Of a DNA stretch of 64,000 bases, positions 40,027 to 51,400 are shown one piece after another. Source of the DNA: Trebouxia sp. TZW2008. Taxonomy: Eukaryota > Chlorophyta > Trebouxiophyceae > Trebouxiales > Trebouxiaceae. The notes below the pieces were generated by a model. It did not search any database. It had not been told where the DNA came from and was given only the letters and a program-made list of their open reading frames with translations. The first letter of the stretch is position 1; the number at the start of each line of letters is the position of its first letter. Made by a program: the position numbers and the translations under genes. The DNA is taken from contig BDIU01000156.1 in NCBI GenBank assembly GCA_002118135.1, positions 248,676 to 312,675 on the forward strand, in the 5' to 3' direction.

Positions 40027-43000
40027 ATGCCTATTTGTTCTCTTGGCAGCGCTCAGCAGCGCACTCACGGCTTGCGACGGTACGGTATAAACGCGCGGGA
40101 ATGGCCTTTATCTAACGACGCGTTTTGCAGTAAAGTTCTGCCCGAACTATCCTAGCAGGCGCATTTATTGCAACGACATCTAAGATTTTGCTACTGACGT
40201 TCAACGCTTCGTGCTGCAGGCCGGACAGGATTCCCTCGCAGCCTGCTACAGTCCACTAATACGCAAAATGGCTCCGCCATATCGACGCTTGCGCCCTTGC
40301 AGCTGTTAGAAGCCGACTCTGTCTGCACATTCTTTCAGAGCGGCAGATCTGATCCTGTTGCACCCTTGTATGACAAGTGGGGAAAGTAAGACTGCTGCCA
40401 GACTTTTGAGCAACCATTGCAAGCTTGCTGGTCTTCTGCCTGCCTGCTGGCAAAGTTTACAGCATGTAACTTCAAGCTGTCCTGTTGGTTGCTTACTCTC
40501 AGCAAACAGTGACACGCAATTGCATCTACCTGTTACAGGTGCACCAATGACTGGCACAGCAGCAAGTTGCTTGCAGAAGGTCCATGCCAAAATTGTGCGT
40601 GCCTTTGCGCAACATATACCATACTGCTCCCTGTCATATTCATGGCTCTCGATAGTGCAAAACTTCATTGCGCAACGCCTCAAGATTGAAAGATGTCTGT
40701 CTTTTTAGGTATGACCTCTGCGAGATGGCTGATGCTGACAAATGGATCAGACGAGCTAGCACAAGGTGCCATGATTGCGTCTCCTCAGAAGACCTGTGCT
40801 CACAGCATCGGATTCCCAAACTCAAAATCCATATGTACCTCAATCACCTAGACCCTGACAACTGGCAAGCCAATCTGCTGCCCATGAAAGCTTACCTGCT
40901 GACTCAGAACTTGTTCAAAACACACTTGTACCTCTGGACAGACAGCCCCCACACCATAGTCAATGAGAACACCAAGCCATTCTTTGACATGTTTGCTGAT
41001 GCAATCAGCGTGAAACAGTTTGATTGGGATCATGAGGTGCCCCAGACACCCTTGAAAGGCCATCCTTACTTTACCAATCACGCACAAGTCAAGACTGATT
41101 TTGCGGGCTATATGCCAGGCTACAGTGACCTTGTGCGCTCCTTACTGCTCTACAACCATGGTGGGCTATGGGTGGATGGTGACGCACTGCTGCTACGAGA
41201 TGTGTACCCAATTACTATACAGGTCAGACTACTGCCATCTTGCTCCTCAGAACCGTGCTGCATATTCTTCATTGATTGCAACTGCATGCAATACCTGCTG
41301 TAGGAGAAATAGTGTACAGCAATGTTGCTGCAACTGCATAATGATGACTGAGTGCAAACTGCATGACCTTATGCAACTTGCAACCGCTGTGTACCTTCAC
41401 AAAGGCAAACAGCACATAGTGCACCAACTCCTAAAGCAAAATGCTAGTCGCAGCTTGTTTTGTCACAATGTGCCACTCAGACAGATTGAAGTCAAGCCAT
41501 CTGCACACAGCAATCAGCAACAGATCTGCTCCAGCTTCAGATCGTTCCAGCCTGATCAGCATAGTGTTGTCTTCGTTCGCTTGCTTGTTTAAGCCTTGCA
41601 TGGTGGAGCAGACACTGATTCAAGCTGCAAACAGCTGCCTGTGATTTACAAGCTGCTGTTGCTGCCTGAGACACGCACAAGATCACTTAGGATGCAGCAG
41701 CACTTATCGCTAGCTGCAATGACTGTATGCCCTCATTGCTTCATTAGGGTTTTCTTTGAGCTGCACGCACTATAAGCTGATTCAACGACCAAGCTGGGTG
41801 TGTACAGCAGCAGTGGACAGTCATTGAACAATTCACCTTGTTTGTATTGCGAGCTTAGGCCCTTGCCAAAACCTCAGCAACAGTCATCTGGAAACCATCT
41901 CTGTGAACCTTCCTAGAAGATTTTACTGACAAGTGATCAGGGAAACCTCATCAGGGATACCAGGGAAACCAGGGGAGTCTTGTGTCAATGCAGACAACAA
42001 GACCCACTTCAGTGGTGTCTCTTGTCCACTGACTGCAATACTGTCACTTGCGCCTTTCTGGGTGGTTTAATAGCGCTACCCCCCTGTGTTGCTTGTCTGT
42101 CTTCTCCTGCCTTGCTCTGCCCTGCCCTGTTGATTGACCATGACTACAAGCAAACTATGGCTTATGCAGGTTGGCTATCAGTTCATCATGCGCTATGTCA
42201 ACACCCACATCTTCTACATGAAGGCCAAGTCCCCCCTTGGCAGGCGTATTCTGGAGCTGATACACCAACTGCCCTTTGAAGATTCAGATGAATGGCGTCA
42301 AAAGATCCTGGTTGACACTTGTGGGGCTGTGGGTTATGTGCCGTACACTGACTTTGAAAAAGGGCGTGACTTCTACAATTTCTGCATGTTCCGCATGATC
42401 CTGGCATCAGAAGAGAACAAGGGGAATGATCTAGACAATGTGCTGTTTGACCAGCCACTGGTGAGGATTCTGATTTGTTCAATCGCACGCTGTCTCTATG
42501 AGTGCCTGTCTTGCCTCACTGCAGCCCTGCAAGTCTTATGTTGTTCACGAATGCATGGAAGCTTGGACTGCTGACACAGCATGTTACGCTGGCTTGCTTG
42601 CACTGCAGCATCACCCATCTAGACTTGCTTTGCATTGCATGCATGTGCACATGCTGTCTATCCAGTGATGCCACTCTGAACAGGTGGTGAGATTGTCATG
42701 CACAATGTAACCCTCTTGCACTATACTGCATGTACAGCAGCACAGATCAGAGTTCCCTGCATTGAACTTGTGACACCCGTGCAGACACATGCACAGAAGA
42801 CTTATGGTCAAGGTGTTGAGTCTCACGACTTTGCTGCAGACTGCAAAGCTGCTTGCACCATCAGCACAGCCCTAATTTGTCAACCCAGTAACAATGCATA
42901 AGCAATCCTGCCATGTCGCATAGCATTTGACTGGGTAAAATATGGTAACACTGTAGGCTCGTACAAACTGACAAGAAAACACTGCCTAGCCTGGCAGCAG

Positions 43001-43676
43001 GTGCAAGGCATGATCAAATCTGCATTTTGAGCAATTGCTTTTATCCTGTCGCAGGGATGGTGGGACCAGCATTGGATGAATTGCCCAGCACTGCAAACAG
43101 TTCAGACAGAGGAGGCGTATGCCTCCAGCATCAGCACTGCTCTGGCCCTACACACAAGGTATCGCTGCATGCCCTTGTCTCAAGGAGTAAGCATTCGCTC
43201 AGTCTGCTACTGCGTCGCTTCAAGGGCAGTCATGACTTGACATAGTAGAACCGCATTGTACATGTTTGCTTTGCTTACATTGCGCCAAAGGCCTTTGTGT
43301 TCTCCAGCTCAAGTGCCCACAGTCAGTGTCTCAGTGCTCAACATCAAAGTGTTGCAGCTTAGGCTCATTAGCTATATTGCTTTGCTGCGCTTTGCATTGC
43401 TGTGCTTTGCATTGCATTCTCTACTCTGCTTTGCTATGCTCTGGTGTGCAGTGTCTGCCAGCAGTAGTCTACTGAATGCTGTTGCTTTGCTGTTGTAGGT
43501 ATCCTGGGCATGACGGATATCAGCCTGTCAAAGACAGTCAGCATGAACGCACCATCAAGCTGATTGACAATGTGTTTCACAACTGCCGCACTCGATCATG
43601 TGTGCAGTATCACAGCATGCCTTTGGTGGACTACTTGCACTATGAAGGGCCAGTTACACACCGCCATCAGCACTAA
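40027..43676 (+). CDS. Glycosyltransferase with DxD motif, 6 exons
   Basis: Spliced model, 451 residues: 40027-40129, 40220-40385, 40709-41222, 42170-42460, 43055-43158, 43499-43676. All GT-AG and in phase. Exon 3 carries the family signature: KIHMYLNHLDPDNWQANLLP opening a GT-A-like fold, then DLVRSLLLYNHGGLWVDGDA. The YxHGGxWxDxD pattern (DGD at about 246-248) is typical of capsular/alpha-1,4-type sugar transferases that use a nucleotide-sugar with a divalent metal (Gly_transf_sug-like). Later exons (RFGWWDQHW-type Trp-rich region and YPGHDGYQPVKD) are family-consistent but not diagnostic. A Golgi role is likely, but I see no signal anchor. Exons 3-6 are firm; exon 1 is chosen only by phase and its ATG, so the true N-terminus with a membrane anchor may lie elsewhere. 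Confidence 0.75.
41223..42169 (+). other. 947-base intron 3 of the glycosyltransferase gene
   Basis: No exon, mobile element or clear echo seen. Bases near 41980-42030 (TGTCAATGCAGACAACAAGA then CCCACTTCAGTGGTGTCTCT) loosely resemble the start of kinase intron 11 (30991-31035). I cannot say whether this is homology. Confidence 0.4.
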
Positions 43677-45517
43677 TCATCTTTTGCTTGAAGTCACCAA
43701 ACCAGGCAAATTCTTAAAGCAAGGATAGCTAGTGATGATGAGCCCCAATGTGTACAGAAGCGCCTCTGTAGGCCGTTTGCTTTTGAGGAGTTGGGTCAGC
43801 TTGCAATGCCCTCGAGCATCACAGCAGCATGCAAGCTGCACGCCAGTATGCTTAGCTCAACCCTGTAGTGTAACAGTCTTTGTCTTAGTTTTGAGCCTGG
43901 CTGTAGCTTTGTTTGTTGTCATAAACGCTGCAGCGACTGTAGCGTGTTGAAGAACTGACGTGTGCGACATCAGATCTGGCTGTTGTGCCATTACGCCTTA
44001 CTGCTTGGCAGATGCTGTGAATTTTATGAAGCTGTGACATGATAAGTGGGTATCAATTCAATGTTTCATTACCGTCTGAAAGAGGCTGGTGCCAACAAAG
44101 ATGTAAGCACTGTGTGACTGGTTGAAGATTGCACTTTGTCAATGCCTGCAAGGCCTATGGTCTGTATGACCCTTCACATTCAATTTGCTGCAATCCCTGA
44201 GTCACAGTGTGCATCAACCAAGACCACAACCTCCCAATTGACAAGGGACTGTGACAAATTCAGCAAACACTGTGCCAGCCTATGCACCTTCAGCAGATCA
44301 ATCTCAATCAGCTCAGCGCAATCAGAAAGCATATGTGTGCCTGTACATACGAGATCTCTCCCATGCAGCTAAGCTTCAGCATTTGGCTGTGAAGTCAGCA
44401 AGTCAAAGCAAGAGAGACTGGAATGCAAAAGCTGACAGTGCCCAATGTAACAGCTGACAATATCCAATGTAAGAGCTGACAGATTGGCTGCACTCAGAGT
44501 CATCTTTGTGTACTTCACCAAATGCTCCCAAAGCGTGCAAAAATCAAGCACAGCACCCGGCAGCTTGTCAAGGCTCATCCAATGTTCAACATTGAAAGCG
44601 TCATAACAAAGCACCTAGTCACTGGACCTCCTATGCACAAGAAAGGTGGCCAGCCCAGTGTTGTTGATGCACTGTGTGTAATTGTATGACAAACGTGTAA
44701 CTGTATGACACAAGTCACACCTATACTCATGCAAGTGCTGCACAGTTTTCGCAGTTGCTGCATTTGATGCTGTACCAGGCTGAAGCTGCACTGTGTTGTG
44801 CCAAACACATGTGCTGAGCATCTGACAATCGAAAGGCAGTATGTTTTGCAAATATTTATATCCACATGCCGTTCTCAAAGCTGTCGTCAAGCAGTGCATC
44901 TGTGCAGACTTAAGGGACCCCACAGCTGTTGCTTCAGGTAGAAAGATGCAAATGCAGAGTAGCGAATTGCAGCAGCATATTATGTACAATTTTGCTTACA
45001 ATTTCATAGGGTATCTGACAGCTTCATCCGATGATCACTCTGATGTCAAACTATTGCATTCAAGCGCGTTCAAGGCAAAAGATCCTCAGCTCAAGCATTT
45101 TAGTCACTCAAACAAACTGGACTGCTATTTGCAAGCCATGAGCATGAAACACATGACTTAACATAAGTGCACTGGCGCAAAGCTGCCATGTTGTACACCA
45201 TACTGCGTGTAAAATACTTGCGGAAAAACACCAAGCTGCATCTACTTCAATGAAATAGCAGCTATCAAACAGCTATGTAAGTCTGTATAAGTCAGCCTGA
45301 ACACCATTGACAAAGCACAACCTGAGATTAATCATGATCACAACAAACAGTTTGCAACTGTTATTAGTTTCTGTCGCTGTCCTGAGACCACACCACAGAG
45401 CTGCAAAACCAAAATTGAAGCCTGGAACATCTCAGGAGCATCCTGCTAAGCATGTGACATGAAGACACAAGCCCATAAGGTCAGCTGGAAGGGCTGAAAG
45501 CCAAGTCACAAGCTAGC
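43677..45517. other. Convergent intergenic region, glycosyltransferase / ferritin-like gene
   Basis: 1.84 kb. It contains TGTAA at 43869-43873 for the glycosyltransferase. Small tandem repeats are visible: AGCTGACAGTGCCCAATGTA and AGCTGACAATATCCAATGTA (about 44428-44475), and GTGTAATTGTATGACAAAC/GTGTAACTGTATGACACAA (about 44674-44712). Several open frames cross the region but none looks coding. Confidence 0.45.
43869..43873 (+). terminator. TGTAA polyadenylation-type signal, glycosyltransferase gene
   Basis: TGTAA 193 bases after the stop codon. By word and position only. Confidence 0.35.
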
Positions 45518-47009
45518 TTAACGAATGTTGCCGTTGAGGCCGTTGGGGAAGAAACCACCAGGGGTGGATGATGAGCCCAAATAGACAATGTCCAAAACCT
45601 GGGTGGGAGTCCTGGTGTAGGTCAGGGCGTTGGCGTCAGTGGGGGTCAAGATCAGCTCGCCAGTGTTGGCATCGAAGATTCCACCGTCATCAACAGTGTC
45701 AGTGCCGTCCAAAGTGTCACGGGCAGCTGAGATGGCGTTGACAATGGTGGTCACGTTGGCGCCGTATGGGGTGACAACATCACCGTTCTGGATAAGGGCG
45801 GTACGGATGTAGCCTGCGTGGTAGGCCTCAGTTCCCAAAATACCTGCAGAAGCAAAACAGAGTGTCAGGTTGTGTCATGTCAACACTAAGTGCTGCAAGC
45901 AACCATGGCAAGACAAGCAGACTGCGCAGTTTGCAATGCCATAACAGTTCAATGCAATGCTTTTGAGTGTGAAACATGCTGCCAGCTGCTGACTTGGAAG
46001 TGCTGGGCAAAAAATTCAACCTTGACATTCAGTGTGCAACAATGATGAGAAAAGCACAACATGAACAGTGGTGAAAGGCGGGGCTCAAACAGTGACCAAC
46101 AATGATGATGAGCAAATGCAAACAACCAGAGCATTGCCTCCAGTGGAACTCTTCATGACTTGCACAAAAGACAAGCAATGTTCCAAGATACAATGAAAAG
46201 TGCTTACCGGCAGCAGCCAGCATGATGTCAGAGCTCTGGAAGCTGGTGAGGGCACCCTTGTAGGCGGTCACACCTACGTCCTCAAAGATGAAGGCACCGT
46301 GCAGGAAGAACAGGTCGTTGGTGTAGGGGCTGAAGGGAGGTGACAGGGTGGTGTTCAGGGCAGCGTTGGCAGCAGCAGCAAATGCAGGGCCAATGTCAAC
46401 CAGAGGGCACTGCACTGAAGCGTTGCCCAGGGCTGTCCTGAGGTAGGCAACGTGAGCCTCCTCGTTGTGTGCAACATCCATGGCCAAGCCGTAGATGTCA
46501 TCGTTGGTGAAGTTAGCTGCCTGGCAGCCAATGGGGGCTGGGCCACCGCCTGTGACTGAGTCTGGCAGAGGTGTGCCGTAGACTGCACAGTGGTAGAAGT
46601 GGCCCTCCAGGCACTGCAGGGACAGAAAAGATGTCAGGCCTGGACAACTGCACAGCCAGCCAGAGTGCTCAAGTTGCTGAACGCAGGCAGCTGCGCATGA
46701 GCATGAGAAAGTTGACGGCCGAGAAAAGGCCACAGAGCGAGACAGGACGAGCAGCGTCAGTCGAGGGGTCTGACGGGATGCTTACCTCCAGGTTCAGGGC
46801 AAAGTTCAACAGGTCAGCGTCTGTGATCTGAGCCTGCTTCAGCTGCCTAGCATCGGCAGCGCTGAATGCCAATAGACCCAAAAGGGCCAAAACGCAAGCG
46901 GCCTACAGGCATACGTCAGAGTTGGCAACAGCAAGGCTCGCTAGAAGGCGGGAAGGACGACAGGCGGCCTGGTGCAAATCCGACATCCATGACAGATTCT
47001 TACCTTCAT
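45518..47009 (-). CDS. Secreted desiccation-related ferritin-like protein
   Basis: Spliced model, 284 residues: 47009-47004 (ATG AAG only), 46902-46786, 46613-46208, 45843-45518. All GT-AG, phases exact. A signal peptide is obvious: MKAACVLALLGLLAFSAADA. The mature protein matches the Pcc13-62 desiccation-related, ferritin-like family: DADLLNFALNLECLEGHFYH at the first helix, then MDVAHNEEAHVAYLRTAL, LAAAGILGTEAYHAGYIRTA and a C-terminal TPTQVLDIVYLG. Glu and His residues sit at ferritin-like helix positions. Such proteins accumulate on drying in resurrection plants and are numerous in lichen-forming and subaerial algae; their biochemical role is unsettled. Codon use looks strongly C/G-ending compared with neighbours, suggesting high expression (an impression, not a count). 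The six-base first exon is inferred from the Met-Lys start and fits the phase. Confidence 0.9.
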
Positions 47010-47709
47010 TGAATTGGGCCAACAAACGGTGTGATTTATTAAAGCAGCTGCTTGAGCTTAACCTGCAGCAACAAGACAGCGTGTCAGCCTGAGATCTGAT
47101 AAGATGAGACACAGCGATGACCCAGATCTGCAGCTGGAACAGGCTGCGAATACTGTTGCCAATGCGGCAAATGCAGCTACATCATGTCTGCAAAGCGACT
47201 GGCAGATACTTGCTGATATAGTGTGCCGGCAATGCAGCAGATAGCAAGCTGCGGAGTGCAGAGCCACACGTCCGCAGCGCAGTCGCGATCGCTGTCAGGG
47301 ACGCAAACACGACAGGACAATGCAGACACTGCTCGCACAAGACTTTCACAGGGATCCGACCGACAATGCCTAGTGCACGCTGAGTGTTGCGGGTAGCTAG
47401 TAACTGGCAAGTTGCATCCAACAAACCACACTGAGGTGTAGAGACACTCGACGATGTGCAGCAGTCACAAAGCAACGTGAACGGCGCAGGTCATTTACCT
47501 TGGTGTGACAAGCGAGCCGACACAGAGTGGCAACCTGCGCAAGTGTTTCCGATTTTGAGCAAAGCTGCTTACATTAGGTGGATATAAGCGAGCGTCGGCC
47601 ACACTCCACGTGAGCAGATCAACTGAGTTGCCACGAACAAAGAACGCGGGTTGAGTCATCGAAGTCATGCATAAAGTACGCTGAAGTTGCTGCTGCAGGG
47701 GGCTGCCCG

Positions 47710-47871
47710 ATGACTGATGCTGAATTTCAGGTACCGGATTTACCTCGTCAGCTTTTTGTGGACACCTGGCGGAAGCTGGCCGCTGCGCCACAACGAAACA
47801 AGCGACCGACGCTACGAGGCAATCCCCTAGCGGTGGCGCGTCAAGCAGGCAATTTTCAACTTGCAGCAATT
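47710..47871 (+). CDS. Candidate first exon of an unrecognised gene
   Basis: Starts MTDAEFQVPDLPRQLFVDTW, continues through RKLAAAPQRNKRPTLRGNPL, and ends phase 0 at a GTAAGC donor after LAAI. Composition is protein-like (basic, Leu/Arg-rich, few Cys). A possible second exon follows the TTTGCAG at about 48115 (STEGHIPGCVRDHSP), but it does not join convincingly to a third. It may be a small gene or chance. Confidence 0.25.
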
Positions 47872-48347
47872 GTAAGCCATCAGCCAATGCTACAGCTGCA
47901 GCATGCCAGCCATGACATCAATTGAAGGCTCGCTGATGCCTGCCTTCGGCGTCAAGCAGTCTTAGAACAGTGCATGCCATCTCATGCGTTACCTCCTTGT
48001 TCGATGAGATTTTGTTCCCAGATGTTGCAGCCGCAATTTACATGCCGGCCATCAGTCGGCCCCACGTGAAGACTTATAGGCAGACTGTAACCAATTGCTT
48101 TTGAGTTTAACTTTGCAGTCAACCGAAGGTCATATTCCGGGCTGTGTGCGAGATCATTCACCTGTAACAGTTGCTTCAGCCGAGCTGCTGAGTTGTGTAC
48201 ACATCTGCATTGTGTGCAGGCATGGTGATCACGGCACTGATGCCTACGATGAACATTCAGCCTTAGAATCATGTGCACATTAGTTGCGGATTCACAAGCA
48301 TTGCTACGTGTGGATCTGCAGATGAACACAAAAGGCACCTTTCAGTG

Positions 48348-48352
48348 TTACA
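48348..48352 (-). terminator. TGTAA polyadenylation-type signal, PHD-type gene
   Basis: TTACA on the plus strand (TGTAA on the coding strand), 54 bases beyond the stop codon. By word and position. Confidence 0.4.
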
Positions 48353-48405
48353 GACTACACGGCAAAACAACAGTCGCAGATAGCCCTGCAATATCTGAGC
48401 TTCAG

Positions 48406-51400
48406 CTAGCAAGAGTTCTTTAGCTTCTGATGCTTGACTTGCTTACAGCTTGTAGCAGATCTCCTTTTGCCAGCTTTGGCTGCACGCTGTGAGCATTGCT
48501 GGCAGGTCAAGACTGTTCCTGCGCATACAGTGCATACAATAGTCAGAAGTGCACAGCTTGCCCGAAGGCAATCACAGCTCACATCAGCAACAAAGCTGAG
48601 TTTTCAACGCAGATCTGTCAGACAACGCCAGAGCACAAATCATAGTCACGTGCAACATTTAATGGGGCTATAGTGGCAAAGTATCACAGACTGACCTAGC
48701 ACTGGTTCATTCAGGCAGCTGGCATGAAACATGCTGCTGCAGCTTGAGCACTTGGGCATGTACCCAAAGTCTGGCTCACTGCACTTAGCACAACTGCTGG
48801 CCAATATTGGTTTTGTACAGAGCTCTGCAGGTTGACAAGCTGTGCCTGTAGAGGGCATTTCATGGGCGTACACCACAGTCACAGCCTGGCTTGCTTGCTG
48901 TATCGCATCTGACACAGGTGCACTTGGTCTGGCAGGCACTGTCGCTGCTGCTTGTCCTGCAAAGCATTGAGCATCAGCTGTGAGTGTCGGCAGTACTTAT
49001 TGCAACTAGTTGCAGACCTCACAAACTACATTTCGGCAGTGCTGTCATGCAAAAGTTGGTGCAGGAAAGCGTTTTTGTCTCATGACTATGACCAACAGTT
49101 GCCAGCTACATGGTTGGTGCAAAGGGGTGATGCACTGAGCGCAGCTAGGTCAGTTCATATTGTGCTTTGTTAGGTCTGCATACAGCAGCTTGTAAAGAAA
49201 GCAGCGCTTGCCTGATTGCGATGCCACTCGTGACAGCGTCTCCTGCTGTCCATCTTCTTCATCAGACAAGTCATCAAATCCTGAAAAGGAGGAGAAGATA
49301 GCACTGATGCCTGGTGCTTGGACCTGACTTGAAAGTTTTGATGCAGAAGGCCTTTTGAGCGTCTGCGGGTTTGAGACTTGCTGCTGCCAAGTGCTCTGAC
49401 TCTTTGCTGTCCCTGCTGGTGTTACAGCTTTGACTGCTGTTGATCCAGGCTGGTTCTGGGGAGAGTTGTCCTGAGCACCGTCTCTGATAGACTTTGCAAC
49501 ATTGCTTCTGACTGGCGAAGAGGCATCATCGCTGCTGATGTCAATAAGCAATGGTGGAGACAATGACTGCATGGGCAAGCTGGGCTGCTTGGCTCCTGAG
49601 TCAAGCTTTGTGCTGGTCACTGGTAGTTCTTGGATATCTGGCTTGTATCTTTTGGCTGGTGGAGCTTGTCCCTGGCTGAAAATGATTGTGTTTGGCTGAA
49701 TCAGCCCAGCGCCTTCCGACCCAGCTGTGCCTTGCTGCAACATGACTCTGCTGCTGCTGCTGAACACTGTGACAGGGCGCTCTGCTGCCACCTTGGATGT
49801 GTCAAGCGGTCTCGATACAGCTGTTGCCAAGATGCCAGCTGGCTTGCTGTTTGCCAGGTTTGCTTGTGTCAGCAAGGCGCAAGGCATGACTGCTATTGCC
49901 GTTGCTGTTGCAGGATGTGAAGCAGATAGACCAGTGACAACTATTGGCTCAGCAGCTGCAGCTGACATGCTGTTTGCAGCTGACATGCTGTTTGCAGCTG
50001 GGCGATGTTTTTGCTGGATGCAAATTGCACTACTTTGCACTTGGGCTGCGCCATTGAGATCTGCTCTGAGTTGTGGCCTGTTGAGAAGTTGACTGGCAAA
50101 TGGCAGAGAGTCTGAAGTAACATCAGTGACCTGTCCGAGGACTGTCATGGCAAGGTGACCTGCAGAGTCTGCTGCACCTGACAAATGGAGGGCAGCAGAT
50201 CTGTTTGGCAGCTCAGGAGCCACAGACACAGCACAGCTCTGAGAGCCATGCACTTGGGAAGCTGTTGCATCGTCACTCTCAAGCTCCAGCTCAGACATAT
50301 CATCATGTGCTCGCTCAAAGCAGTCAGTAGCTGGCTTTGCAGGTTCTGCAGTTTGGCAAGTGTCTGCAGCATGCTTAGCTGCACCATGAGGTCCGTCTGC
50401 AGGATTGGATGCTGACAGCTGCCGTGCTAGATCAGGCTGAGCAGAGTTGCACTCAGTGGCTGTTGAAGGTGTGTCTAGTTCTGCATTATGTTTGCTTCCC
50501 GCTGCAGGCGTTGTTGGTGTGAGAGCAGGCAGAATTATGGGTGCAGACACAACTGCCAAGGAAGGCTCAGGCTGTGGCGTGCGGCGCGTATGCTGCAGGT
50601 CTGTCTGTTTGGAGATGCTGGCACCTTTGACTGTCAAGCACTCATTGTTAGCTTGCAAACTTGCAGTGCCGGGTGCTGAAGAGAGGGAGTGTTTAAGTGC
50701 TGGCACAGAAAGAGAAGGCGTCTGGTGTGATGAAGTATCAGTCTGAGCTTGGACTGCCTGGCTGTGAGCGTGACTTGCATCACCACAAATGACTGCCACT
50801 GCTCCTGTGCAAGATGCTGGCAGGGCAATCTGCTCCTCTGACTGTCTTAGGTGGGAATGATGCTGCAGATCTGCTCGATCAGTTGCAGCAGGAGCAGGCG
50901 TCTGCGTGTAGGCGGCAGCAGCAGTCGCAGGCTCAAGCGGGGTCTCAGTTTGTGAAGCCTTGTCCAGATGTACAGCCGCACCTGCATGATGAGCCACACT
51001 GTGACAACAAGTTCCCAGTGCAAGTGACGTCTGCCAATTGTTGTTGTTACAAACAGAGGTATTGTAACCTGAAAGATTCTTAGCCAATTGATACTAGAAG
51101 ATGCAGGCGCTCTAAGGGAGTCATCTTTCATGACTGCCAATGCATGAAGTGCAGTTGTTGTGCAATGATGTGAAAAGGCAGGGTGAGCCTGCTGCAGCTG
51201 CACCTGTTTGCTGAATGTCTTGTGCTTGCTGGTCTGAGCGCTGCTGCAATGACTTAACCTGCTGCTGCAGCTGAGCCTCAGAGTGCCTCTGCATGGAAAC
51301 AAATCATTGGTGTCAACAACGCCCATACATTGAGCATACAGAATTGCTCACAATACATTGCCTGGAGAAGACAGACATTCAGTTATGCATACGCAGACTT

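Larger units (their letters stand above)
47010..48405. other. Region upstream of the ferritin-like gene
   Basis: 1.4 kb between the ferritin-like start codon and the stop of the PHD-type gene. It should hold the promoter of the former. CpG words are common from 47150 to 47850. Apart from the candidate exon below I see no gene. Confidence 0.4.
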
